Source: Oceanidesulfovibrio indonesiensis (GTDB taxonomy: Bacteria > Desulfobacterota > Desulfovibrionia > Desulfovibrionales > Desulfovibrionaceae). Taken from it: a stretch of DNA of 64,000 bases. Numbering within the stretch: position 1 is the first letter of the stretch; each line of letters starts with the position of its first letter. The notes below the pieces were generated by a model, which was not told the DNA's origin, did not search any database, and saw only the letters and a program-made list of their open reading frames with translations. Below are positions 34,423 through 44,047 of the stretch, in pieces. Where the stretch lies: the NCBI RefSeq assembly GCF_007625075.1, contig NZ_QMIE01000008.1, positions 62,001 through 126,000 of the forward strand, given 5' to 3'. Position numbers and translations under genes: made by a program.

Positions 34423-35022
34423 ATGAGCAGGATGACCCTCTACGGCTGCAGCCCACGCCACGGCGGAAACAGCGATACGGCGCTGGATCTGTTTCGTGAT
34501 GAACTGGCCGAAGCGGGGGTTGCAACGGATCCGATCTGGCTGCGCGAACATCCCTTGCTGCCGTGCCGGGGCTGTGCGGTGTGCACGGACAAGGGACGCT
34601 GCGCTTTGTCAGGACGTGACGATGCGGATGTCCTGTTTGCGCCGCTTCTGGGCTCGGGGCCGGTGTTATTTGCCTCGCCCATCTACTTCTACCATGTGCC
34701 GGCCGGTTTCAAGAGCTTCATCGACCGCGCCCAGGCCTACTACATGCGCAAGCTCCGCGGGGACGAGACGATGGTGAATCTTCCCCGGCGCGAAGCGTTT
34801 TCCATATTCGTGGCAGGCAGGCCGCAGGGGGAGAAACTCTTCGAAGGCTCGCTCCTCACCCTGCGCTATTTTCTGGAGCCGTTCAACGTGACGCTGGCTG
34901 AACCGCTCACCCTGCGGGGTATCGACGGCAAAGACGATCTCGCCGGAAGCAGCGTGGCCGGCCTGGCGGTTCGGGAGTATGCGCGCACGGCTGCGGAACG
35001 GATAGCCGGCACGACGTCGTGA
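34423..35022 (+). CDS. Flavodoxin-fold NAD(P)H-dependent FMN reductase
   Basis: A 199-aa flavodoxin-like oxidoreductase. The opening TLYGCSPRHGGNSD is the phosphate-binding loop for FMN (S-P-R-x-G-G-N-S). It is followed by a cysteine pair CRGCAVC with a third cysteine in GRCALSG, a pattern of NADPH-dependent iron-sulfur or quinone reductases of the IsfD/WrbA-like group. VLFASPIYFYHVPAGFKSFIDRA is the conserved central motif that closes the flavin pocket. It is the fourth gene of the nitroreductase operon, and comF starts 12 bp downstream. The electron donor and target are unknown. A physical role with the selenoprotein candidate is suggested by gene order only. Confidence 0.85.
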   Translation: MSRMTLYGCSPRHGGNSDTALDLFRDELAEAGVATDPIWLREHPLLPCRGCAVCTDKGRCALSGRDDADVLFAPLLGSGPVLFASPIYFYHVPAGFKSFIDRAQAYYMRKLRGDETMVNLPRREAFSIFVAGRPQGEKLFEGSLLTLRYFLEPFNVTLAEPLTLRGIDGKDDLAGSSVAGLAVREYARTAAERIAGTTS

Positions 35023-35034
35023 CGCGGGCAACGT

Positions 35035-35766
35035 ATGGCGCAGGGTGCGACGTTTCCGGATAATGGGGGCCTGAGCCGCCTGGCGGGTTTTCTGGGGATC
35101 GGCGGACGTTGCCGTCGGTGCGGCGACACCCTGCGGGTCGGCAGCGATCTCTGCGAGACGTGCTCTGCAGCTCTTACACCGCGCACGGGCGGATATTGCC
35201 CTGTATGCGGGCTGCTCTTTGCCGAAGAATCATTGCCGATCTCGCGTTGCGCCGAGTGCCGTAAATCGCCGCCGCCGTGGTCTGCCGTGGTGTTTCATGG
35301 CAAATACGAAGGGATGCTCGCCGACCTGGTGCAGGAGCTCAAGTACGGTCGCCGTCTGGACCGCGCGGCTATTCTTTCCGATCGCATGGCGCGGGCGTTT
35401 CTGGAGTCGGGCTTGGCCGTTGACGTGGTGATGCCGGTTCCGTTGCATCCCAGGAGGCTCAGACGGCGGGGATTCAACCAGAGCGCGGTGCTGGCCCGGC
35501 CGTTGGCGCGCACGATTGGCGCGGACTATGCATCGAAAGGCCTCAGGCGCGTTCGGGACACGCCGCCGCAGGTGAGCCTGCCGCGCAAGGATCGGCTCAG
35601 GAACATCGCGGGTGCGTTCGAGGCCGGCACTGAGCAGGCGGCGAACCGCCGCGTACTGCTGGTGGACGACATCATGACAACGGGGGCCACGGCCCGCGAA
35701 GCGTGCCGGGCGCTGATCAAAGCAGGGGCGCGCGATGTGGCGCTCTGCGTGGTGGCCCGGGCCTGA
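35035..35766 (+). CDS. ComF-family phosphoribosyltransferase-like protein
   Basis: A 243-aa protein. Two CxxC pairs (CRRCGD, CETCSA) and a third pair (CPVCG, CAEC) form an N-terminal zinc ribbon, followed by a PRTase domain. VLLVDDIMTTGATAREAC is the PRPP-binding loop. VMPVPLHPRRLRRRGFNQS and a KDRLRNIAGAF segment are the recognised ComF/GntX signature. ComF is required for DNA uptake in competent bacteria; in others the function is uncertain. The gene starts 12 bp after the flavodoxin-like gene and shares an operon with the MltB-like gene downstream (32 bp gap). No other competence genes are nearby. Confidence 0.9.
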   Translation: MAQGATFPDNGGLSRLAGFLGIGGRCRRCGDTLRVGSDLCETCSAALTPRTGGYCPVCGLLFAEESLPISRCAECRKSPPPWSAVVFHGKYEGMLADLVQELKYGRRLDRAAILSDRMARAFLESGLAVDVVMPVPLHPRRLRRRGFNQSAVLARPLARTIGADYASKGLRRVRDTPPQVSLPRKDRLRNIAGAFEAGTEQAANRRVLLVDDIMTTGATAREACRALIKAGARDVALCVVARA

Positions 35767-35798
35767 CGCAGCACCAATTATCCGGCGGGGCAGTATCT

Positions 35799-36740
35799 AT
35801 GACGTATCATATCCGGCAGAACGCCGCCCTCACCCTGGGCCTTCTTCTGACGCTTCTGTGTGCAGGATCGGCGCATGCCATGGGCAGGGACGTGCCATCG
35901 CTGCCGCCGCGATGGGAGTCCCTGGCTGAAAAGCTCATACGCGACGGGCTGCCCGGCCACCAGGTTACAGCGCTTTTCAGACGGGGCGACGTGCTTTACA
36001 AGTCCGAGTTCATGGGCAAGAAGATCCGCGCGTTGTCCCGCACCAAGTACGGCGTGCCCGCGCGGGAGCCCGAGCCGGTGAAGGAAATCGCTCCAACCCG
36101 TCGCGACAAGCGCTCACTGTACGATGTGCATCTCACGCCGGACCGCCTTGCGGCGGTGCGCGTTTTCTACCAGGAACATGAACTCGCCCTGAGTAGTGTG
36201 GAGCAGCGGTTCGGCACGCCAAGGCAGCTCGTCATGGCCATTCTCGTGGTGGAAACGAGGCTTGGCGAGTATCTGGGCGAGCAGAGCGCGTTCAACTCGC
36301 TGGCCAGCATGGCCGCCACCAGGAGCCTCGGGGACATCGCCGCATTTCTTCCCGAGACGCTCACGACCGAGCAGCGACAGTACCTGACCAGGCGGACCCA
36401 GGACAAGGCAGACTGGGCCTACACGCAGCTCAAGGCGCTTATCCGGTTTTCCGAGCAAAGCGGTCTGGACCCGGTGGCCATGCCCGGCTCCATCTACGGC
36501 GCCATCGGCCTGTGTCAATTCATTCCCACCACAGCGCTGGAGCGGGGAGTGGACGGCGACGGCGACGGCTGCGTCGACCTGTACAACCCGGCGGACGCGG
36601 TGCATTCCGTGGGCAACTTCCTGCGCAAGGCCGGGTGGAAATCCGGTTTATCCAGCAAGCAGCAGGTGCAGGTAGTCCGCCGTTACAACAACGACGAGTA
36701 CTATGCGCGAACCGTGTTGCGGCTGGCGTCTTTGTTGTAG
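35799..36740 (+). CDS. MltB-like lytic murein transglycosylase
   Basis: A 313-aa exported protein. The ATG at 35799 opens a signal peptide (ALTLGLLLTLLCAGSAHA); an upstream frame to 35703 is not used. The catalytic domain has E152 in ILVVETRLGEY, the MltB-type Glu, followed by FNSLASMA and the GSIYGAIGLCQFIPTTALERGVDGDGDG block that is characteristic of the family. The protein cleaves the glycan to 1,6-anhydro products. It lies just after comF and before a strong terminator (36784). No LysM or SH3 domain is visible. It is soluble after signal cleavage; there is no lipobox. Confidence 0.92.
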   Translation: MTYHIRQNAALTLGLLLTLLCAGSAHAMGRDVPSLPPRWESLAEKLIRDGLPGHQVTALFRRGDVLYKSEFMGKKIRALSRTKYGVPAREPEPVKEIAPTRRDKRSLYDVHLTPDRLAAVRVFYQEHELALSSVEQRFGTPRQLVMAILVVETRLGEYLGEQSAFNSLASMAATRSLGDIAAFLPETLTTEQRQYLTRRTQDKADWAYTQLKALIRFSEQSGLDPVAMPGSIYGAIGLCQFIPTTALERGVDGDGDGCVDLYNPADAVHSVGNFLRKAGWKSGLSSKQQVQVVRRYNNDEYYARTVLRLASLL

Positions 36741-36783
36741 CTTCTTTGCCTGATCGGCGCGGACGATACTCCGGTTCGAGAAA

Positions 36784-36817
36784 GGCGGCGCTCCCCATTT
36801 GGGAGCGCCGCCTTTTT
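36784..36817 (+). terminator. Intrinsic terminator after the MltB-like gene
   Basis: GGCGGCGCTCCC (36784-36795) pairs exactly with GGGAGCGCCGCC (36801-36812), loop of five, then five T. It ends the operon that starts at the nitroreductase gene. Confidence 0.95.
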
Positions 36818-37283
36818 GCGTCAGAGGCGGCCGGTGGGGGGAACCGGCCGCTTTGATTCCCCGATGTGGGGAAGAGGAGAGTCCCTCAGAATGAGGGATG
36901 AAAGCCACGCTGTGCGGTATGGGGGGGAGTCCGCCGCAGCGCAGCTTCCGTTCGGAGACCGAGTTGGGGGGGGAACTCGGTCCCCGAACGTACATCCGAG
37001 GCGTCAGCAGGCTGCTGAAAACGTCCGACTGCTGCGCTGCATCACAAAGATCAAATCATCACGCACTGGAAGCACGCTTCGACCCCGATCAGTTTTCGCG
37101 CCGAGCACTCGAACCCTCCCGTAGGAAACCTGCATGAATAACGTAACCAATGGTCAGTCAGGCCTCGCTCCTCTGCTTTTCGATCCGGAGGATGGGGGGG
37201 AAAGGAACCTCCGGATCGGAAAAGAACCAGTCGCCCGTTCTGGAGCAGGACGGGCAATTCAGAAGCCGGATAAGCGGCTCCGC
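36818..37283. other. Gene-poor stretch with an array of hairpins
   Basis: About 465 bases with no convincing gene. It contains consecutive hairpins: GCGGCCGGT/ACCGGCCGC (36827-36851) around a GGGGGGA loop; TTCCCC/GGGGAA (36857-36872); TCCCTCA/TGAGGGA (36882-36898); GCGG/CCGC around a G7 tract (36915-36933); a 15-bp stem with one mismatch around GGGGGGGG (36951-36988); and CGATCCGGAGG/CCTCCGGATCG around a G-rich loop (37181-37218). Repeat copy 2 lies at 37005-37133. Confidence 0.7.
37005..37133. repeat. Dispersed repeat, copy 2 (~129 bp)
   Basis: Begins CAGCAGGCTGCTGAAAACG and ends near GGAAACCTGC, giving weak inverted termini. The interior (CTGCTGCGCTGC, AGATCAAATC, ATCACGCACTGGAAGC, ACGCTTCGACC, GAGCACTCGAA) aligns throughout with copy 3 at 39362 and its right half with copy 1 at 29605. 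Confidence 0.7.
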
Positions 37284-37682
37284 TCAGATCATGTGCAGGC
37301 TGTCCAGCCGGTGGATAGGCCGCATGGTCATTACCCGCATGAGCACCGGAATAAGATTTTCCGGCGTGGGCGGCCCCTGAAGAACCGCATACACGCCGCT
37401 CAATTCAGCCAGCTTCGCCGGTTCGGTCTCTTCGGTCTCTACCCACAGGATGACCGGCACGCCCGGCGCCACGTTGTTGCAGAGCTGCAGAAAGTCCTCG
37501 CACCGCATCCCTGAGATGGGGTAGCTGCTGATAACGGCCGCCACGGCAGGTCCCCGGAATGCGAGTGCGAAAACGCTCGCCACGACCGAGGAAAAGACCT
37601 TGCTGATGATCCCTGCTTTTTCCAGATCTCGGCGGCATTGCTGCAACGCAGCTGGATCGGCGTGTAGAAACTGCACGTTCAT
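37284..37682 (-). CDS. Pseudo-receiver (degenerate response-regulator-like) protein
   Basis: A 132-aa protein. The fold can be recognised from AVAAVISSYPISGMRCEDFLQLC, which aligns with the receiver motif V-I-S-D-x-x-M-P-G-M-x-G: the phospho-accepting Asp is a Ser. The next strand GVPVILWVE is like the usual P-V-I-L-x-T segment, but the conserved Thr and the later Lys (Leu-Gln-Gly region) are absent. It should therefore not be phosphorylated in the classical way and could act as a docking or regulatory partner. It is the last gene after the NtrC-type regulator and two kinases on the same strand. Function unproven. Confidence 0.6.
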   Translation of the reverse strand: MNVQFLHADPAALQQCRRDLEKAGIISKVFSSVVASVFALAFRGPAVAAVISSYPISGMRCEDFLQLCNNVAPGVPVILWVETEETEPAKLAELSGVYAVLQGPPTPENLIPVLMRVMTMRPIHRLDSLHMI

Positions 37683-37868
37683 TGGACTCGCTCTCCGACA
37701 TTACCCTTTCTATATTACAAGGGGCATGCCAGGGCTTTCCGCAACGAGCGAAAAAACCTAAGTTGCCGAATTGCCTGAATAGTGCCGGGAGCATTCAGTT
37801 CTGTCGGCGAGTGGCGGGACGAGCCTGCCTGAGCGGATTCGCCCTCGGTGTGAGCGGATTCGCGCAGC

Positions 37869-39341
37869 CTACTTTTGGACGCGACGGTGCAGGGCGTAGC
37901 GCGACAATCCCAGGTATTTGGCAGCGCGGGATTTGTTGCCTCCGAACTTGTCCAGGGCCTTGTTGATGAGCGTCTGATTGAGTTCTTCGAGGTTCAGGCC
38001 GTCGTCCGGCAGGATGAACTTGTCCGGGTCGTTGAGGCAGACGGCGCCTTCGGCGAAGTGTTCCGAACCTTCGAATATGACTTTGCGGCGGTTCTGGTCT
38101 TCGCTGAAAAGGAAGTAGATGTGGCCGGGCAGGAGGGTTTCACCGTCGCTGGTGAGCACTGCGCGTTCGATGGCGTTCTCGAGTTCGCGAACGTTGCCGG
38201 GCCAGCCGTAGGAGAGCAGAATCTCGCGCGTGGTGGAGTGGATCTCCCGGAAACGCTTTTTCTTTCGCGCGGCCTGGCGTTGCAGGAAGTGCATGGCCAG
38301 AAGGTCTATGTCCTGTGGCCGTTCGCGAAGTGGCGGGATGACCATGTGGCCGACCTTGAGGCGGTGATAGAGATCGCGTCGGAACTTGCCGGCGTCCACG
38401 AGTTCGCCGAGGCGGCGGTTGGCGGCGCAGATGACCCGGGCCCGGAACGGAAGCTCCTTGCTGCCGCCCAGGCGGTAATAGCTGCGCTCTTCCAGGACGC
38501 GCAGAAGCTTGGGTTGCAGGGATTGCGGCATCTCGGCGATTTCGTCGAGGAAAACCGTGCCCTTGCCGGCCAGCTCAAGCTTGCCCTTGGCTCCCTGCCG
38601 TGAACTGCCGGTGTAAGCGCCGGGATCATGGCCGAAGAGTTCGCTTTCGAACAGTTCCGTGGGGATGGCGGAGCAGTTGATGGCCACGAAAGGTGCGCTG
38701 TTGCCTTTGTTGCCGTAGTGGATGAGCCGGGCGAGGACCTCCTTGCCCGTTCCTGTCTCACCTTCCAGCAGCACGGGCACCTCGGGGTCCTCGTGGTAGA
38801 TGAGGCACTCTCGCAGAAGCTTCACCATGGCCGGGGATTCGGCGACGACCTCGGATATGCCGGTGGTGTCGCGCAGCCGTTCCTGCGCCAGGGTCAGATG
38901 CTGGCGCAGGCTTTGCGTCGCCTCCTCCAGACGTGAGTGGAACTGGGTGCGCCAGGACTGGTTCTCCAGCAGCAGGGCCTGGTGTTCGGTGCAGCGCTCC
39001 ACCACGGCGGCGAGTTCCTGGGCTGAGAGAGGCTTGCTGAGGTAATCGTAGGCGCCTTTGCGCAGGGCTTCTATGGCGGTGTCCCTGTCGCCGTGGCCGG
39101 TGATGAGCACCACGTCCGAGGTGATGGAGTTCTGCTGGGAGCGCAGGCGGCTCAGCAACTCCAGGCCGTCCATGCCCGGCATGCGGATGTCCGAGACGAT
39201 GAGCGGAAAGTACTCCGCGTCCACCGCTTTCAGGGCGTCTTCGGCGCTGGTCAGGGCCACGGGCTCATGGCCCAGGTCGGTCAGAACGAGTTCGAGGCTT
39301 TTGAGGCTGTCTTGGTTGTCATCTACGATGAGTACGCGCAT
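37869..39341 (-). CDS. NtrC-family sigma-54-dependent response regulator
   Basis: A 490-aa transcription activator. The receiver domain opens VLIVDDNQDS and has the phospho-Asp D51 in IVSDIRMPG with the Lys in YLSKP. The central AAA+ domain has Walker A GETGTGKE (about residues 192-199), the Walker B-like TVFLDEIAEMP, R-finger segment FRRDLYHRL and PLRERPQDI. The sigma-54-contact loop reads GAYTGS rather than GAFTGA: Tyr is common, Ser in the last place is unusual. A Fis-type HTH ends the protein (GNKSRAAKYLGLSRYALHRRV). It lies downstream of the PAS kinase gene, its probable partner, with a dispersed repeat between them. The target genes are unknown. Confidence 0.93.
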   Translation of the reverse strand: MRVLIVDDNQDSLKSLELVLTDLGHEPVALTSAEDALKAVDAEYFPLIVSDIRMPGMDGLELLSRLRSQQNSITSDVVLITGHGDRDTAIEALRKGAYDYLSKPLSAQELAAVVERCTEHQALLLENQSWRTQFHSRLEEATQSLRQHLTLAQERLRDTTGISEVVAESPAMVKLLRECLIYHEDPEVPVLLEGETGTGKEVLARLIHYGNKGNSAPFVAINCSAIPTELFESELFGHDPGAYTGSSRQGAKGKLELAGKGTVFLDEIAEMPQSLQPKLLRVLEERSYYRLGGSKELPFRARVICAANRRLGELVDAGKFRRDLYHRLKVGHMVIPPLRERPQDIDLLAMHFLQRQAARKKKRFREIHSTTREILLSYGWPGNVRELENAIERAVLTSDGETLLPGHIYFLFSEDQNRRKVIFEGSEHFAEGAVCLNDPDKFILPDDGLNLEELNQTLINKALDKFGGNKSRAAKYLGLSRYALHRRVQK

Positions 39342-39361
39342 TGTCTGTCTCGGAAAAAAGT

Positions 39362-39488
39362 TAGCAGGCTGTTGAAAAACGGCCGATTGCTGAGTTGCTT
39401 TGCAAGGTCAGATCCTCACGCACCGGATTACGCTTCAGCTTTGATCTGCATTCGCGTCCAGGACCGGGACATTTTGGAGCACCTTGCG
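39362..39488. repeat. Dispersed repeat, copy 3 (~127 bp)
   Basis: Starts TAGCAGGCTGTTGAAAAACG and runs through CCGATTGCTGAGTTGC, TCAGATCCTCACGCACCGG and ATTACGCTTCAGC to CATTTTGGAGCACC. It aligns with copy 2 along its length and lies in the gap between the NtrC-type regulator and the PAS kinase. Confidence 0.7.
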
Positions 39489-39510
39489 AAAAAGGCATTA
39501 AAAAAACCAG

Positions 39511-42228
39511 TTAGTAGGAAGGCCGCATGCGGACGGTGAAAGCCGCGCCGCCCCATTGGCTCTGCCCGGCGCATATCTCGGCATCCCAGGACCGCACCAT
39601 GGTATGCACAATGGACAGACCGAGCCCCATGCCTTTGCCGGGATCCTTGGTGGTGAAGAACGGATCGAAGAGCCGGTCTTCCATGCCTGCAAAGCCCGGG
39701 CCATTGTCCTGTACGCTCAGGACGATGAGGTCGGCCTCGCGGTGGGTTCGTATATACACGAACTTTTCCGGTAGCTCCACATCTGCGCATGGATATATTC
39801 CCGCGCCGATTTTACCATTATGGACGTCATGATCATCCAGCGCGTTCATGGCGTTGACTACGAGGTTGATGACCACCTGCTCCACCTGGACCGGGTTGGC
39901 ATGTACGGCAGGCAGGTTTTCCTCCAGGTCCAGACTCAAGACAATGTCATGGGACTTGAGCTGCGCGGTGACCAGGGAGAGTGCGCTTTCCAGCGCCTGG
40001 TTGAGGTCCACCCGGCTGAGGCCTCGTGTTTCCTGCCGTACGAGCGAGCGCATATGCACAATGATTTCGTTGATCTTGTCGCACTCTTTCAGGATGAGGC
40101 CGAGCCGCTTTTCCACGAAGCTGCGGTCCACATGTTCGTTCTGGCGGACCAGCATGTCGAGACTGCTCACGTAAAGACGGAGCGCGTTGAGAGGCTGGTT
40201 GATCTCATGGGCTATGCCGCCTGCGAGTGTTCCCATGGCCTCGAGTTTTTGGGCGCGTTGAAGCCGCGCCTGATCACGCAGGCGGTCCGTCACGTCGTCT
40301 ATCATCAGGATGAGGGAACCGATTTCTCCGCCGCCGTGGCGTATGGGGCAGAAGTTGAAGCGCATGGCGCGCGTTCCGTGGGCCAGCGTCACTTCCTCCA
40401 GGATTTCCGACTGTGCGACGGACTCCAGGGAGCAGCGGCACGTCCGGTCCGTGGTGTCTTCGCCTTCACAGGGCGGAAGCAAACTGCGGCACGATGGAAA
40501 GGAATTGAAGTCGATGTGCGAAAACCATTCGCGCAGCTTGGGGTTGGCGGCCACCACCCGGAAATCGCTGTCCACCATGGCTATGCCCATGGCCAGGTTG
40601 TCCGTAATGGAGCGGTAGCGCTGTTCGCTGGCCTGGAGCGCGTCCAGGGCGCGGCGGGACACGGTGACGTCGATGCCCAGCTCCAGCACCAGGGGGGAGC
40701 CGTCCACATCTTCGAACGGATAATCAAAAATCTGAAAAATCTGGCCGGTTTCCTTGTAGGTCCACTCCCAGACAGCGAGGCTGCGAGTATCGAACACTTC
40801 GAACGTGGGACAGGACAGCAGCCGGCTTTCGGGATACGCCATGATGCACGGCGGCGCATCGGCGTCATGAAACTGCTCTGCGAAGTAGCGGTTTTTAAAT
40901 CGCAGGGTCTTGTCCGGCGCGATGAGACAGACGAACGCCGGGAGGCGCTCCAGCAGTGAGAAAAGCCGGCGCCGCTCCACTTCCACGGCCTCTTCGGCCA
41001 GCTTGCGGTCGGTGATGTCGAGGTTGGTGCCGGTTACGGATACGGGTTTGCCGTCGGCATCGAATGTGGCGATGCCCCGCGTGAGCATCCAGACCACGGA
41101 ACCGTTCTTGTGGATCATGCGGTGCTCGGCATCGAAAAAGGGAGTATCTCCGGCAAAGTGCGCGTAAAGCTTATCCCTGATGAATTCACGATCATCAGGG
41201 TGAACGTGCTGGGACCAGTCCGAAATGTGCGATTCGATCTCCCATTCCTTGTAACCGAGCATGTGCTTCAGGTTCACGTCCAGGTACATGTCGCCGGTGG
41301 CGATATCCCATTCCCATACGCCGATGTGGCCGGCCTCCACGGCCATGCGGTAGCGCTGCTCGCGTTTGCGCAGGTTGCGCTCCGTGGTGCGGGATCTGGT
41401 GACATCAACATATATGACAGCGACGCCGTAGCCCTCCAGCGGGATGGGCGCGGCGAAGAGCGACATCCAGGTGACTGCGCCGTTTTCCCGGACGAAGCCG
41501 ATCTCCTGGCCGAGGAGCGTCTCCTTGTTGTGCAGCACCCGAACGCAGGCGTAATCTTCGTCGGGAAGGGGGGATCCATCCGGCCGGATGACCTGCCAGT
41601 CGTCGTGGATGGATTTGCCCACCAGCGTGTCGGAGGGCATGCCAAAGAGGCGTTCGCACACGGCGTTCACCTCGATGATGGTTCCCTTGTCGTCGGTGAT
41701 GGTTACGCCGATGGGCAGGATCTCGTACAATACGCGATGCTTTTCGCGCATGGCGATGAGATGCTCGTAAACATCGCCGGTGGGGTCTGTCGGTACAGGC
41801 TTTTGGGGGAGCGGTTCGATCACCGCGATGTTCGCTTCGGGGTCGAAAGGATCATCCTGCGTGGGTCCGGCATGCCGCGAAGGGCGCGTGTGGATCATGA
41901 AAAAGCAGGGCTGGCCGTCGCAGTCCTCGATGACGATGCGATATGGAACGTGGCGGCCGCGGCACCGTTCTTCCCGGGCCGCGGTCAGAGCCGCCGCGTT
42001 CTCCACGGCCTCAGCACGGGAAACGAGACGTTCCAGCGAGGACTGGTGGTCAAGGCGGAGCGCCGGTGCGATGATCGACGCAGCATACCCCAGTGATTCC
42101 GGAACGGAGTGAACCTTTCGGATCTGATCGATCCAATCGTTCGGCAGCGGACCGTCGGCAAGGTCTGCGATGAGGAAGCGTGCAAACCAGGAGAGGGTAT
42201 GCGGGGACATGCTGGATGGTGTGCTCAT
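39511..42228 (-). CDS. Multi-PAS sensor histidine kinase
   Basis: A 905-aa soluble sensor kinase with no obvious transmembrane segment. An N-terminal region (about 150 aa) is followed by four PAS-like domains (for example ILPIGVTITDDKGTIIEVNAV; GHIGVWEWDIATGDMY with YKEWEIESHI; FVCLIAPDKTLRFKN; GIAMVDSDFRVVAANPKL). The HisKA H-box is LAGGIAHEINQPLNALR with the phospho-His; HATPase motifs are NLVVNAMNALDD, DNGPGF and GKGMGLGLSIVH. Architecture is typical of cytosolic redox/energy or small-molecule sensors. The ligand is unknown. It lies between the hybrid kinase and the NtrC-type regulator, so the three probably form one pathway. Confidence 0.9.
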   Translation of the reverse strand: MSTPSSMSPHTLSWFARFLIADLADGPLPNDWIDQIRKVHSVPESLGYAASIIAPALRLDHQSSLERLVSRAEAVENAAALTAAREERCRGRHVPYRIVIEDCDGQPCFFMIHTRPSRHAGPTQDDPFDPEANIAVIEPLPQKPVPTDPTGDVYEHLIAMREKHRVLYEILPIGVTITDDKGTIIEVNAVCERLFGMPSDTLVGKSIHDDWQVIRPDGSPLPDEDYACVRVLHNKETLLGQEIGFVRENGAVTWMSLFAAPIPLEGYGVAVIYVDVTRSRTTERNLRKREQRYRMAVEAGHIGVWEWDIATGDMYLDVNLKHMLGYKEWEIESHISDWSQHVHPDDREFIRDKLYAHFAGDTPFFDAEHRMIHKNGSVVWMLTRGIATFDADGKPVSVTGTNLDITDRKLAEEAVEVERRRLFSLLERLPAFVCLIAPDKTLRFKNRYFAEQFHDADAPPCIMAYPESRLLSCPTFEVFDTRSLAVWEWTYKETGQIFQIFDYPFEDVDGSPLVLELGIDVTVSRRALDALQASEQRYRSITDNLAMGIAMVDSDFRVVAANPKLREWFSHIDFNSFPSCRSLLPPCEGEDTTDRTCRCSLESVAQSEILEEVTLAHGTRAMRFNFCPIRHGGGEIGSLILMIDDVTDRLRDQARLQRAQKLEAMGTLAGGIAHEINQPLNALRLYVSSLDMLVRQNEHVDRSFVEKRLGLILKECDKINEIIVHMRSLVRQETRGLSRVDLNQALESALSLVTAQLKSHDIVLSLDLEENLPAVHANPVQVEQVVINLVVNAMNALDDHDVHNGKIGAGIYPCADVELPEKFVYIRTHREADLIVLSVQDNGPGFAGMEDRLFDPFFTTKDPGKGMGLGLSIVHTMVRSWDAEICAGQSQWGGAAFTVRMRPSY

Positions 42229-42273
42229 GCGTGCGCTGGTATGGTCGCAGCTCTGATGCCGGCTCGCAAAAGC

Positions 42274-43887
<1,614 letters not shown>

Positions 43888-44047
43888 GGGTGCGTCTCTG
43901 GAAAGGTTCACAGCTGTTGATGAATTGCTGGGAGGCACGCAGCACGATGCACGATATCCACTGTTTCATCAAGGAGTCGATACCTGGACTTCCCGGTGTT
44001 GCGCCGCCATGCGTGGGGAGCTATCCTGCTCGCCAGGAGGAAAGATC

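Noticed and set aside
36857-36900. Possible RNase P RNA-like segment (GAGGAGAGTCCCTC)
   Set aside because: Only a few bases resemble the conserved GAGGAAAGTCC block; the remaining core elements of RNase P RNA are absent.
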